Assembly: GCA_964570585.1 (NCBI GenBank)
Contig: CAZMYR010000007.1
Span: 1 to 63,096 of the forward strand
Length of the DNA: 63,096 nt
Source: G020354945 sp964570585
GTDB taxonomy: Bacteria > Omnitrophota > Gorgyraeia > JABMRG01 > JAFGKX01
Direction of reading: 5' to 3'
Below, piece after piece: positions 1-8,257 of this stretch. The position numbers and the translations under genes were made by a program. Position 1 is the stretch's first letter, and every line of letters begins with the position of its first letter. Under the pieces are notes generated by a model. That model ran no database searches, was not told where the DNA came from, and saw nothing but the letters and a program-made list of their open reading frames with translations.

Positions 1-128
1 ATGATAGGCTTTTTCCTGAATATGGATTCGCAACTCATAAAGGCTATGGAACGAAGGCTCATTTTAAGACCATTGAAAAATATGGTTTATCGCCGTTGCA
101 TCGAAAGGAATGGTGCCACGTTAAATAG
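1..128 (+). CDS. rnhB: Ribonuclease HII, C-terminal fragment
   Basis: Reading from base 3 gives 41 residues ending at TAG 126-128, with the pattern YGFATHKGYGTKAHF followed by YGLSPLHRKEW. This matches the conserved C-terminal part of RNase HII (usually Y-F-x-x-HKGYgT-x-x-H and a later HR). RNase HII cleaves RNA in RNA/DNA hybrids and removes misincorporated ribonucleotides. The 5' part lies outside the window. The last residues (EWCHVK) do not look like the family's usual end; they are encoded by a GGTGCCAC sequence that recurs in the palindrome just downstream, so an element appears to have replaced the original 3' end. The 80-residue frame starting at base 1 is out of frame with this gene and is not real. 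Confidence 0.8.
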   Translation, partial: DRLFPEYGFATHKGYGTKAHFKTIEKYGLSPLHRKEWCHVK

Positions 129-136
129 AGAAAGAA

Positions 137-215
137 TGGTGCCATGCACTGCGGTGCCACCCTACAATTTAACTAAAACCTACCTAGTAGGGTGGCACCG
201 CAATGCATGGCACCA
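137..215. repeat. Long imperfect palindrome before fhs
   Basis: Arms 137-165 and 187-215 pair almost completely (GGTGCCATGCA with TGCATGGCACC, and GCGGTGCCACCCTAC with GTAGGGTGGCACCGC) around a 21-nt AT-rich loop. The right arm contains AGGGTGG and an ATG seven bases later at 203, so it may supply the ribosome binding site and start codon of fhs. A further partial copy of the arm (AATGGTGCCAC) lies at about 111-121 inside rnhB, and another near 12829. Confidence 0.8.
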
Positions 216-1807
216 AAAAGATGAAACCGAAACAGATTTCTGAAATTGCAAAATCTATAGGGATAAGGCAGGATGAAATAGAGGCTTATGGCTCATACAA
301 GGCTAAAGTCTCACTGAGCATATTAGAAAGATTGGCACATAAGCCAAATGGAAAACTCATCAATGTAACATCAATAACTCCTACCAGGCTTGGGGAAGGC
401 AAAACTTCTACAGCCATAGGCCTGACCGAGGCCTTTGCCAAATTGAAGAAAAGAGTAATGTTGTGTTTGCGAGAACCTTCATTAGGGCCTACTTTTGGCA
501 TAAAAGGCGGCGGTTGCGGTAAAGGCCATGCCCAGATAATTCCCATGGACGATATAAATTTACATTTTACCCGCGATATTTATGCAATCGCATCGGCCCA
601 TAATTTGCTGGCATCTATGCTTGATAATCATATTTACAGGGATAATGGACTAAATATCGATATAAATAAAATAGTCTGGCGCAGAGTAGTCGATATAAAT
701 GATAGGTCGTTGAGGCATATAACCGTTGGCCAAAGAAGTAGAGGCAATGCATTGATATATGAAAGCGGGTTTGATATCACTGCTTCAAGCGAAATAATGG
801 CTATTTTAGCTCTTACAACGAGTATAAGGGACCTTAAAAAAAGACTTTCTAAGATTATAGTAGCTTATACAAAGAAAGGAGGCCCTGTTACTGCAAAAGA
901 CCTAAAAGCAGCCGGTGCAATGGCTGCTCTTTTAAAAGATGCAATAAGGCCAAATCTTGTCCAGACTACGGAAGGCGAGGCTGTATTCGTTCATACCGGG
1001 CCGTTTGCTAATATTGCCCATGGAAATAATAGTTTCCTGAGCCTGGTTATGGCGTCAAAATTGGCAGATTATGTAATTACTGAAAATGGCTTTGGCACGG
1101 ATTTAGGAGCAGAGAAATTTTTTGATATAGTATGTCGATTACGTTTGCCCGATAGCAAAGAGATTTTAAAACCATCCCTTTCTGTTCTGGTAATATCTAT
1201 AAGGGCGCTTAAACTCCACGGAAAAGAAGCAATGGCTAATTTGAAACATCATATAGAAAATATAAAAAAATTCGGAATGCAACCAGTAGTGGCAATAAAT
1301 AGATTTCCTGAAGATACCCATAAAGAATTAGAGAAAATCAAAAAATATTGCCGTGGTTTAGAAGTAGATGCAGTTATATCAGAAGTGGTTACAAAAGGAG
1401 GCTTGGGGGGCATTGAATTAGCTCAAGCTTGTCTTAGAGCTATGCATTCTCATCCATCAAACTTTAGGTATCTTTACAGCCTAGAAGAGCCCATTAAAGA
1501 TAAAATTTACAGGATAGCTACCCAGATTTACGGAGCCGGCGGCGTTACTTATACAAAGCAAGCTAATGATGATATTGCAAAATTTAGTTCTTTGGGCTTT
1601 GATAAATTTCCTGTAAATATAGCCAAGACCCATCTTTCTCTGACAGATGAGCCCAAGAAAAAAGGAGTACCTCGGGGATGGAAATTGAAAATAAAGAATG
1701 TAAGGATTTCAGCCGGCGCCGGTTTTATAATACCTATTGCCGGCAAAATACAACTTATGCCGGGGTTACCAAAAGAGCCTGCTGCTGAAAGAATAGATAT
1801 AGATGAT
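203..1807 (+). CDS. fhs: Formate-tetrahydrofolate ligase (3' end in gap)
   Basis: The protein makes 10-formyl-THF from formate, ATP and tetrahydrofolate, the entry step of the methyl branch of the Wood-Ljungdahl pathway; it is cytosolic. The nucleotide-binding segment PTRLGEGKTSTAIGL is near residue 55, followed by REPSLGPTFGIKGGG and, near the end, AGAGFIIPIAGKIQLMPGLP, all typical of the family. About 535 residues are visible; the usual length is near 555, so only a few terminal residues are lost in the N run that starts at 1808. ATG 203 has AGGGTGG seven bases upstream, both within the preceding palindrome; ATG 221 is the alternative start and better matches the family's N-terminus. Residues read beyond the Ns in the same frame are an artefact. 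First gene of the cluster fhs-fchA-folD-metV-metF. Confidence 0.93.
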
Positions 1808-1907
1808 NNNNNNNNNNNNNNNNNNNNNNNNNNNNNNNNNNNNNNNNNNNNNNNNNNNNNNNNNNNNNNNNNNNNNNNNNNNNNNNNNNNNNNNNNNNNN
1901 NNNNNNN
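1808..1907. other. Assembly gap, 100 N
   Basis: Exactly 100 N. The neighbouring sequence belongs to two different genes (end of fhs, start of fchA), so the true missing length is unknown and the reading frame across it has no meaning. Confidence 0.99.
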
Positions 1908-1908
1908 T

Positions 1909-2385
1909 CCCGGTGGTGGCAGCGCAGCAGCCCTTTTTGGCGCAATAGGTTGCGCTTTAATGGAAATGGTGGTAAACTATAGCGATAAGAATAAACCACT
2001 CATTAAAAAGGCAGTTGCTATTTTGAAAAAGTCTAGAGGCGATTTTTTAAGATTAATGGACGAGGATATAACTGCCTATGATAAACTCTCCTTATGTTAT
2101 AAACGATACGGTAAGGATTCTTATAAAACGCAAGTAGCTTTAAAAAGGGCGACTTTCGTCCCTTTGAAGATTTGCAGTAAAAGTTATGAAATGATGAAAC
2201 TTTGTAGCAAAGTTGAAAATACGGTCAATAAGAACTTGCTAAGCGATATCGGTTGCGCAACAGCAGGTTTTACATCAGCTTTTGAATCAGCGAAGTTAAA
2301 TGTAGACATAAATATAAAGAGCATAAAGGATGAAAAATTTGTTAAGGAGATAGGAACGTTTCCAAAACCAAAGAGGAAAATGTAG
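1909..2385 (+). CDS. fchA: FchA-type methenyl-THF cyclohydrolase (5' end in gap)
   Basis: After the gap the frame begins PGGGSAAALFGAIGCALMEMV, the hallmark of the formiminotransferase-cyclodeaminase / FchA family. In one-carbon clusters this family acts as methenyl-tetrahydrofolate cyclohydrolase, converting 10-formyl-THF to 5,10-methenyl-THF. The N-terminal 30 or so residues are lost in the gap; 158 codons remain. The position between fhs and folD fits the cyclohydrolase role, and the substitutions in the downstream FolD make a separate cyclohydrolase meaningful. The C-terminal GTFPKPKRKM is encoded by the left arm of an intergenic palindrome, and the stop TAG (2383-2385) is completed by a second element inserted in the first. 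The natural C-terminus has therefore been replaced. Confidence 0.82.
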   Translation, partial: PGGGSAAALFGAIGCALMEMVVNYSDKNKPLIKKAVAILKKSRGDFLRLMDEDITAYDKLSLCYKRYGKDSYKTQVALKRATFVPLKICSKSYEMMKLCSKVENTVNKNLLSDIGCATAGFTSAFESAKLNVDINIKSIKDEKFVKEIGTFPKPKRKM

Positions 2386-2496
2386 GAACGTTTCCGAAAT
2401 CAAAGAGGCAAATGTCCCCTTTACGGGGACACTTGCCCCTTAGATTTCGGAAACGTTCCTGGGGACACTTCCCCCTTTGGTTTCGGAAACGTTCCT
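2352..2496. repeat. Nested palindromic element pair
   Basis: An inner palindrome, 2384-2460 (arms AGGAACGTTTCC / GGAAACGTTCCT, core ATGTCCCC / GGGGACA), sits inside an outer one with left arm 2352-2383 and right arm 2461-2496. The outer arms match each other (AGGAACGTTTCC / GGAAACGTTCCT, AAACCAAAG / CTTTGGTTT) and have the same layout as the inner one. The outer core is interrupted exactly after AATGT. It lies between fchA and folD. Confidence 0.88.
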
Positions 2497-2503
2497 ACAA
2501 TAT

Positions 2504-3361
2504 ATGCCAATACTGGATGGCAAAAAAATAGCAGAAGATTTAAAAAAAGATCTTCATAAACAAGCGGATGAGTTAAAGAGAAAATATGGCCATCCGATAA
2601 AACTCGCCACAGTCATAATAGGTGATGACCCAGGTTCTAAAATATACGCCACTGCCCAGGAAAAATTATGTGCACAGCTTAATATTGAACATATCCGTGA
2701 AGATTTACCAGGCGATATAATTTTAAAAGATATAAAAAAATATTTCGATGAATTAATAGCCCAAGGAGCAACTGGGATAATAGTTAACCAACCCGTGTCA
2801 GAGACTTTACATCATGGGGAAATTATAGAAAGACTTGTTAAGCCAAGATATGATGTAGAGTGTCTTCATCCTGAAAATTTTGCTGAATTTTATTCAGGTT
2901 ATAAAGGTTTTGCTCCTTGCACCTCTGCTGCAGTTATGGAATTATTGAAACGTACCAGCACAGATTTATCTGGAAAAGAAATAGTCATTATAGGATATAG
3001 TAAGATTATTGGAAAACCCTTATCTTTAATGTTAGACGAAGTTGCAACTATTACCACCTGCCATATAGGAACTACTAAAGAGAACCTAAAAGCTCATATA
3101 AACCGGGCAGATGTTTTAATAACAGCAGTAGGTAAAGCAGGTTTTCAAATTGAAGGCGAATGGATAAAGAAAAATGCCGTAGTTATTGATGTAGCAACAA
3201 GAAGGACAGATAAGGGCATTGTTGGTGATGTAGATTTTGAGACTGCTAAAGAGAAAGCCTCTTTTATAACTCCAGTCCCCGGTGGTGTTGGCCCTGTTAC
3301 GAATGTTATGCTGATTAAGAACTTGTTGTATTTGTATAAGAATTTATACAAACAAACATGA
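2504..3361 (+). CDS. folD: FolD-type methylene-THF dehydrogenase, probably monofunctional
   Basis: The protein starts MPILDGKKIAEDLKK at ATG 2504, the family's usual N-terminus; upstream in-frame codons are encoded by the palindrome. The NAD(P)-binding signature GYSKIIGKPLSLML and the end ITPVPGGVGPVTNVML identify FolD, at a normal 285 residues. Compared with E. coli FolD, the segment SQIYVASKRKAC reads SKIYATAQEKLC here, so the catalytic Lys54 is Gln; VQLPLP reads VNQPVS (Gln98 to Asn) and DVDGFHP reads DVECLHP (Asp121 to Glu). The family literature links Lys54 to the cyclohydrolase step, so this enzyme is likely a dehydrogenase only, interconverting methylene- and methenyl-THF, with FchA upstream doing the cyclohydrolase step. 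metV overlaps its stop codon by four bases. Confidence 0.9.
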   Translation: MPILDGKKIAEDLKKDLHKQADELKRKYGHPIKLATVIIGDDPGSKIYATAQEKLCAQLNIEHIREDLPGDIILKDIKKYFDELIAQGATGIIVNQPVSETLHHGEIIERLVKPRYDVECLHPENFAEFYSGYKGFAPCTSAAVMELLKRTSTDLSGKEIVIIGYSKIIGKPLSLMLDEVATITTCHIGTTKENLKAHINRADVLITAVGKAGFQIEGEWIKKNAVVIDVATRRTDKGIVGDVDFETAKEKASFITPVPGGVGPVTNVMLIKNLLYLYKNLYKQT

Positions 3362-4011
3362 TAATTACAAAACAAAAAGACAAAGAGACAATACTGGAAT
3401 ATTTAAAAGGTGATAAGAAAATCTTTATTGCCGGTTGCGGTGAATGTGCTACTGTATGTAAAACCGGGGGAGAAGAGGAAGTTTTGAGCATGAAGAATTT
3501 CTTAGGAAAACACGGCAAAATAGTTACTGGAACCACCGTTGTTGATGTGCCATGCCATTTAGTAAAGACCAAAAAGATGTATCAGCAGTATAAAAAACAG
3601 ATTCAGGAATCAGACTCTATACTTGCTATGGTTTGCGGCGATGGCGTTCAGACAATTATGGATGGAACAAAAGGCAAAAAGATCCATCCGGCGCTTGAGA
3701 CCCTGTTTTTGGGTGAAGTTCAGCCTGATGGACGTTTTGTGCAGAAGTGCTCGCTTTGTTCAGATTGCGTGCTTGATGAAACCGGGGGTTTGTGCCCTAT
3801 TACCTTATGCCCTAAAGGCCTTTTAAACGGCCCCTGCGGTGGCGCAAAAGACGGAAAATGTGAGGTGGATAAAGATATGGATTGTGTCTGGATCCAGATT
3901 TATGAACGCCTGAAAAAACTTGGCCAATTATCAAAGATGAAAAAAATCCAACCTCCTCGAGATAATTCAAAAAGGTTAAGTCCAAGGAAGTTTTCCCTGG
4001 AGAAGACATGA
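3358..4011 (+). CDS. metV: MetV, methylene-THF reductase partner (zinc/Cys-rich)
   Basis: A 217-residue Cys-rich protein of the methylene-tetrahydrofolate reductase C-terminal (MTHFR_C) family. Cys motifs are visible near residues 23-30 (CGECATVC), 124-130 (CSLCSDC) and 139-154 (CPITLCPKGLLNGPCGG). In acetogens and related anaerobes MetV forms a complex with MetF and helps reduce methylene-THF to methyl-THF with a low-potential donor. The start overlaps folD (ATGA at 3358) and its stop overlaps the metF start (ATGA at 4008), so the three are translationally coupled. The family assignment is strong; the exact electron donor cannot be read from the sequence. Confidence 0.88.
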   Translation: MIITKQKDKETILEYLKGDKKIFIAGCGECATVCKTGGEEEVLSMKNFLGKHGKIVTGTTVVDVPCHLVKTKKMYQQYKKQIQESDSILAMVCGDGVQTIMDGTKGKKIHPALETLFLGEVQPDGRFVQKCSLCSDCVLDETGGLCPITLCPKGLLNGPCGGAKDGKCEVDKDMDCVWIQIYERLKKLGQLSKMKKIQPPRDNSKRLSPRKFSLEKT

Positions 4012-4880
4012 CCCTGAAAGAAAAACTTAAATCGGATAAGTTCATTGTTACCTGTGAAATAGGCCCGCCCAAAGGTATCAATGTGGATAAAATTTTAAAA
4101 GAAGCCGATTCTTTTAAAGAAAGAGTGGATGCGGTGAATGTTACAGATTTACAGAGTTCTGTTATGAGGCTTGGCTCTTTAGTTATGTGCTATCTTTTAA
4201 GAACATTGGGCCATGAGCCAATATTTCAGTTGACTACACGCGATAGAAATCGTTTAGCCCTGCAATCGGATATTCTTTCAGCTGCAGTATTGGGGATAGA
4301 GAATATATTAGCGCTTACCGGCGATCATCCATTAAGAGGGGACCACCCAAAAGCAAAACCGGTTTATGATTTGGATTCGGTTCAGCTTCTTGAAGTTATA
4401 AAATTACTCAATTCAGGAGTTGATATGGCCGGGAATAAACTCAATGGAAAACCCAAAATTTTACCCGGAGCAGTGGTTAATCCCGGCATAGATCCTATAG
4501 AGCCGGAAATAATCAAGATGGAGAAAAAGGTAAAATCGGGGGCTAAGTTTTTTCAAACTCAGGCAGTCTTTGATATAGATAAATTTGCCTTATTTTTAAA
4601 AAAAGTAAAACATATAGATGTGCCCATTTTAGCCAGTGTAATATTACTTAAATCGCCGGCAATGGCTCATTATATGAATGATAATGTAGCAGGGGTGAAG
4701 GTTCCGAATACTCTTATAAAAGATATAGAATCGGTAGATAAAAAAGACAGAGTAAAAAAAGCTATTGAGATTGCATCCGGACTTATAAATGGATTAAAGA
4801 CTCTATGCCGGGGAGTTCATATTATGCCTATTGGCTGGGAGAGCAAGGTCCCTCTCCTTCTTGATGCCGTAGGATTGTAA
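4008..4880 (+). CDS. metF: 5,10-methylenetetrahydrofolate reductase
   Basis: A 290-residue flavoprotein of the MetF family: N-terminal VTCEIGPPKG with the conserved Glu, FQLTTRDRNRLALQSD, and LALTGDHPLRGDHP, the flavin/substrate region of the TIM barrel. It reduces 5,10-methylene-THF to 5-methyl-THF in the cytosol, the last folate step before methyl transfer to a corrinoid protein. It overlaps metV by four bases, so the two are almost certainly made together. The AcsE-like gene at 8251 would use its product. Confidence 0.92.
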   Translation: MTLKEKLKSDKFIVTCEIGPPKGINVDKILKEADSFKERVDAVNVTDLQSSVMRLGSLVMCYLLRTLGHEPIFQLTTRDRNRLALQSDILSAAVLGIENILALTGDHPLRGDHPKAKPVYDLDSVQLLEVIKLLNSGVDMAGNKLNGKPKILPGAVVNPGIDPIEPEIIKMEKKVKSGAKFFQTQAVFDIDKFALFLKKVKHIDVPILASVILLKSPAMAHYMNDNVAGVKVPNTLIKDIESVDKKDRVKKAIEIASGLINGLKTLCRGVHIMPIGWESKVPLLLDAVGL

Positions 4881-4892
4881 CGAGGGAGAATA

Positions 4893-4918
4893 GCACCGTT
4901 TGGAATCCCAAACGGTGC
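4893..4918. repeat. Short perfect palindrome before HD-GYP gene
   Basis: GCACCGTTTGG (4893-4903) and CCAAACGGTGC (4908-4918) pair perfectly around AATC. The identical 26-bp element recurs at 21092-21117 before acpS, and the same arms enclose a longer element at 12857-12931. A purine-rich GAGGGAG (4883-4889) lies just upstream, so the hairpin is between that possible Shine-Dalgarno site and ATG 4927. GGTG in the right arm ends nine bases before the ATG. Confidence 0.85.
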
Positions 4919-4926
4919 ATATACAT

Positions 4927-6342
4927 ATGAAACTAAAGCCTCTTAGAGAAGAAAGCCTGCTTGGAAAATTAGCAATCTCTTTCTTTTTTATGTCTTTAGT
5001 CCCTATCTTGTTGTTAATGTATATAGTTAAAATTGTAGGTTTTGACGTTTTGATAAAAAAACTCCCTTACATTAGATTGACTATTATCCTTGTAGTTTGC
5101 TTGGTATCTGTGGTGTTTATATTTTTAAGATACAGCCTGCGTACTATTGCCTATATAATGAAAATAGCAAAAGGTATAGCCGGTGGAAATTATGGAAAAA
5201 GAATAGATATAAAAGAGACCGATGAGGTTAGTCAGTTAGCAACGTCTTTTAATAAAATTACAGGGGAGTTAGAAAGCAAGATTAAAGAGCTCCAAGAGTC
5301 TAAGAATATTATACAGGATATATTTAAAAAAGTCGGAACGGCTTTAACTTCAGCCGAAGGCATAGATAGACTTTTTGAACTTGTCATCGAGACAATAGTA
5401 AAAGGTGTATCTGCAGAAAAAAGCTGCATTATGCTTTTAGATGTGAAAAATAATGAGTTAAAGATTAAGGTATCGTATGGCATTGATAAAAAAGTAGCTA
5501 AAAAAGCGTCAGTAAAAATAGGAGAAGGAATTATAGGGCTTTCTGCCAAAGAGAAAAGGACAATAATCTCTTCATATACGGAAACTCCCGGTGTAAGCGA
5601 TACAGATAGATTATATTATAAGACCATAATATCAGTGCCTTTACTTTATAGAGAGGATTGCCTGGGAGTTCTGGCTGTTTTTGATAAAAAGAACTCGGTT
5701 AGTTTTAAAGAAGATGATAAGGTGCTTATATCTAATATAGCTTCGCAGACTGCTGTGGCTATTGCCAATGCTAAGCTTAATGAAGACGCAGAAGAGACAT
5801 ATATAGAAACAATTACAGCTTTGGCCATGGCAGTAGAGGCTAAAGACCCTTATAGCAGAGGCCATTTAGACAGAGTTTCTAGATTAGTAGTCGGATTTGC
5901 AAAACATCTGGGTTTAAGTGAGAAAACAATAGAGATTTTAAAAGATGGTGCTAGATTACACGATTTAGGTAAAATAGGTGTAAGAGATGAAGTTTTGTGC
6001 AAAAAAGGGCCTTTTACAGAACAAGAGCGAAAAGAATTGCAAAAGCATGTTATAATCGGCGAGAATATAATACGACCTATAAAAAAACTAGCCCCACTAT
6101 GCGATATGCTAAGGTATCATCAGGAATGGTGGAATGGCGCAGGTTATCCTGATAGATTAAAAGGAGAAGAGATACCGCTAACAGCAAGGATATTGAAGGT
6201 AGTAGATGCGTACGATGCTATGGCTACCGACCGCCCTTACAGGAAGGCATTGATCAAAGAAGAGATAAAGGAACGATTTAGCAAAAGCAGTGGCAAAGAA
6301 TTTGACCCAAAACTGGTTGAGAAATTTTTGGAGATAATATAG
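4927..6342 (+). CDS. HAMP-GAF-HD-GYP c-di-GMP phosphodiesterase
   Basis: From ATG 4927 the 471-residue protein has two membrane segments (about residues 12-40 and 48-70), a HAMP linker (about 75-125), a GAF sensor domain (about 135-285) and a C-terminal HD-GYP domain. HD-GYP signatures are RGHLDRV, the HD pair in HDLGKIG, and YHQEWWNGAGYP (the GYP motif). Such proteins hydrolyse cyclic di-GMP, here probably in response to a cytosolic signal bound by GAF. A c-di-GMP receptor candidate (PilZ protein) is at 12938. The upstream in-frame TTG at 4900 lies inside the palindrome and is not used. It sits between metF and panB without an obvious functional link to either. Confidence 0.88.
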   Translation: MKLKPLREESLLGKLAISFFFMSLVPILLLMYIVKIVGFDVLIKKLPYIRLTIILVVCLVSVVFIFLRYSLRTIAYIMKIAKGIAGGNYGKRIDIKETDEVSQLATSFNKITGELESKIKELQESKNIIQDIFKKVGTALTSAEGIDRLFELVIETIVKGVSAEKSCIMLLDVKNNELKIKVSYGIDKKVAKKASVKIGEGIIGLSAKEKRTIISSYTETPGVSDTDRLYYKTIISVPLLYREDCLGVLAVFDKKNSVSFKEDDKVLISNIASQTAVAIANAKLNEDAEETYIETITALAMAVEAKDPYSRGHLDRVSRLVVGFAKHLGLSEKTIEILKDGARLHDLGKIGVRDEVLCKKGPFTEQERKELQKHVIIGENIIRPIKKLAPLCDMLRYHQEWWNGAGYPDRLKGEEIPLTARILKVVDAYDAMATDRPYRKALIKEEIKERFSKSSGKEFDPKLVEKFLEII

Positions 6343-6383
6343 AGCGCCCAGCAATGCTCCTCGCTTTAGGCGTTTTTTAAGCA

Positions 6384-7220
6384 ATGGAAAGAAAGAAAGT
6401 AACAATAACAGGCCTGTTTAATAAAAAGAGACAGCATAAGCCTATCACCATGCTTACCGCATATGATTTTCCTTTAGCATCTATAATTGATGAAGCAGGC
6501 ATTGATATGATATTAGTAGGTGATTCAGTTGGAATGGTAGTGCTTGGTTATGAAAATACTTTGCCTGTGACTATGGATGATATGCTCCATCATTGCAAAG
6601 CAGTGGCAAGAGGCACAAAGTACGCATTTTTAGTGGGAGATATGCCATTTATGTCGTATCAAGTGAGTCCGGAGGAAGCCGTAAGAAATGCCGGCAGGTT
6701 TATCAAGGAAGGAAACTGCGATGCAATAAAATTAGAAGGAGGCATTGGAGTAATAGACCAGATTAAGGCGATAGTGAAAGCAGGTATATCGGTAATGAGC
6801 CATATCGGCCTTACTCCTCAAAGCGCTACCCAATTGGGTGGATTTAAGGTTCAGGGAAAAACAGCAGTTTCCGCCGAAAAGATAATAGACGATGCTATCG
6901 GTTTAGAAAAAGCCGGCTGTTTTGGTATAATACTTGAATGTATCCCGGATAAAATATCGAAAATTATAACTTCTAAGGTTAAAATCCCAACCATAGGAAT
7001 TGGTGCGGGTGTCCATTGCGATGGCCAGGTTTTAGTTACGCATGATATACTCGGACTTTATAAAAAATTTACTCCAAAATTTGCAAAAAAATATGCGGAT
7101 GTTTTTTTGCAAATAAAAAAGGCTGCGGAGCAATATAAGGCGGAGGTAGAGGGAAGAAGGTTCCCGAGGAAGGAACATAGCTTTACGATAGATGAGAAGG
7201 AGTTGAGGAAATTAAAGTGA
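6384..7220 (+). CDS. panB: Ketopantoate hydroxymethyltransferase
   Basis: PanB transfers a one-carbon unit from methylene-THF to 2-ketoisovalerate to form ketopantoate, the first pantothenate/CoA step. The 278-residue protein has MLTAYDFPLASIIDEAG, LVGDSVGMVVLGYENTLPVT (metal and substrate site), LEGG and IGIGAGVHCDGQVLV, all typical. It is followed after a 100-bp AT-rich palindrome by panE, the next pathway step. It follows HD-GYP by 41 bp; no clear Shine-Dalgarno site is seen. Using methylene-THF ties it to the folate cluster upstream. Confidence 0.95.
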   Translation: MERKKVTITGLFNKKRQHKPITMLTAYDFPLASIIDEAGIDMILVGDSVGMVVLGYENTLPVTMDDMLHHCKAVARGTKYAFLVGDMPFMSYQVSPEEAVRNAGRFIKEGNCDAIKLEGGIGVIDQIKAIVKAGISVMSHIGLTPQSATQLGGFKVQGKTAVSAEKIIDDAIGLEKAGCFGIILECIPDKISKIITSKVKIPTIGIGAGVHCDGQVLVTHDILGLYKKFTPKFAKKYADVFLQIKKAAEQYKAEVEGRRFPRKEHSFTIDEKELRKLK

Positions 7221-7221
7221 A

Positions 7222-7308
7222 ATCCAAAAATCAAAATCCAAAAATCAAAATTACATATCAAAATTTAAAATTTTGGATTTTGCATTGTCATTTTGATATT
7301 TGATTTTT
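7222..7308. repeat. AT-rich inverted repeat (panB-panE gap)
   Basis: The gap is filled by AATCCAAAAATC-type units facing their complements around a central AAAATTTTGGATTTTG. The reverse complement of this stretch closely matches 43887-43970 before trpE, so the two are inverted copies of one element family. Confidence 0.7.
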
Positions 7309-7321
7309 CAGAGGCGTACAT

Positions 7322-8257
7322 ATGAAAATAGTGATAGTTGGTCCTGGAGCAATAGGATGCTTGTTTGCGGCATTGTTAAGTAGATCTAAATCTGACCATG
7401 AGGTATGGATTCTGGATAAAGAACCGCAGAGAGCCAATAGGTTAAATTCATCAGGCATAAAGGTTGAGGGCATATCCAATTTTAGGGCTAAGATAAAAAC
7501 TACATCCAGCGCGCGGGATATAGGAAAGATGGATTTAATTATAATAGCTGTCAAGTCTTACGACACAGAATCGGCGGTTAAGTCAATTTCGCCGCTTTTA
7601 ACCGATGAGACGAAAGTCTTAACTATTCAAAATGGAGTGGGTAACTTAGAAATAATAGAGGAAGTAGTAGGCGAAGATAGGGCCTTAGGCGGAGTAACCT
7701 CTCACGGAGCAACTTTAGTTAAAGAGGGCTGCATAATGCATGCTGGCGCCGGAGATACTATAATCGGAAGATTAAACGGCAAAATTTTTGGCGATTTGCG
7801 CTCCATTGCTAATATATTTAATCAGGCAAAGATAAAAACTAAAATGTCTAAGGATATAAAAGCTGTTATGTGGAGTAAATTAGTAATAAATGTTGGTATA
7901 AATGCATTAGCCGCTATAACCAGACTCCAAAATGGCCAACTCATAAAATCTAATGAGGCAAAAGAAATATTGAGGCAATCTGTATCCGAAGCAGTAAGAG
8001 TCACAAAGCGCAAACGTATAAAGTTGCTTTATGATGACCCCTTGCAAAAGGTAGAATCTGTTTGCGCAGCAACAAGTTTAAATATATGCAGCATGTTACA
8101 GGATATTGTCCGCAGCCGTCCAACGGAAATAGATTCTATAAATGGAGCCATATCAAGGCATGGCAGGAGTCTCGGTGTAAAAACCCCTGTAAATGATATA
8201 CTTTCCGCTATTATAAAAACTATCGAATCTACATACCATAAGCAAGTTCGATGCTGA
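7322..8257 (+). CDS. panE: 2-dehydropantoate 2-reductase
   Basis: PanE/ApbA family: NADPH-dependent reduction of ketopantoate to pantoate. The N-terminal Rossmann motif is GPGAIGCLFAALLSR (residues 7-21), followed by IIAVKSYDT and LTIQNGVGN, with the family's C-terminal helical domain (VMWSKLVINVGINALAAI and RPTEIDSINGAI). Length 311 residues is normal. Its last codons overlap the start of the methyltransferase gene at 8251, so the pantothenate genes are transcribed with one-carbon genes. This suggests CoA supply is linked to acetyl-CoA-type metabolism, which is inference from context only. Confidence 0.93.
   Translation: MKIVIVGPGAIGCLFAALLSRSKSDHEVWILDKEPQRANRLNSSGIKVEGISNFRAKIKTTSSARDIGKMDLIIIAVKSYDTESAVKSISPLLTDETKVLTIQNGVGNLEIIEEVVGEDRALGGVTSHGATLVKEGCIMHAGAGDTIIGRLNGKIFGDLRSIANIFNQAKIKTKMSKDIKAVMWSKLVINVGINALAAITRLQNGQLIKSNEAKEILRQSVSEAVRVTKRKRIKLLYDDPLQKVESVCAATSLNICSMLQDIVRSRPTEIDSINGAISRHGRSLGVKTPVNDILSAIIKTIESTYHKQVRC

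Noticed and set aside
1..243. An 80-codon frame from the first base
   Set aside because: A different frame in the same stretch clearly encodes the RNase HII C-terminus.
203..1948. fhs reading through the gap to a short tail (PVVAAQQPFLAQ)
   Set aside because: Bases after the gap belong to fchA in another frame; the tail is an artefact.
6343..6383. A rho-independent terminator between the HD-GYP gene and panB
   Set aside because: GCGCC and GGCG with a following T run exist, but the stem is only four or five pairs with a loop over 20 bases.
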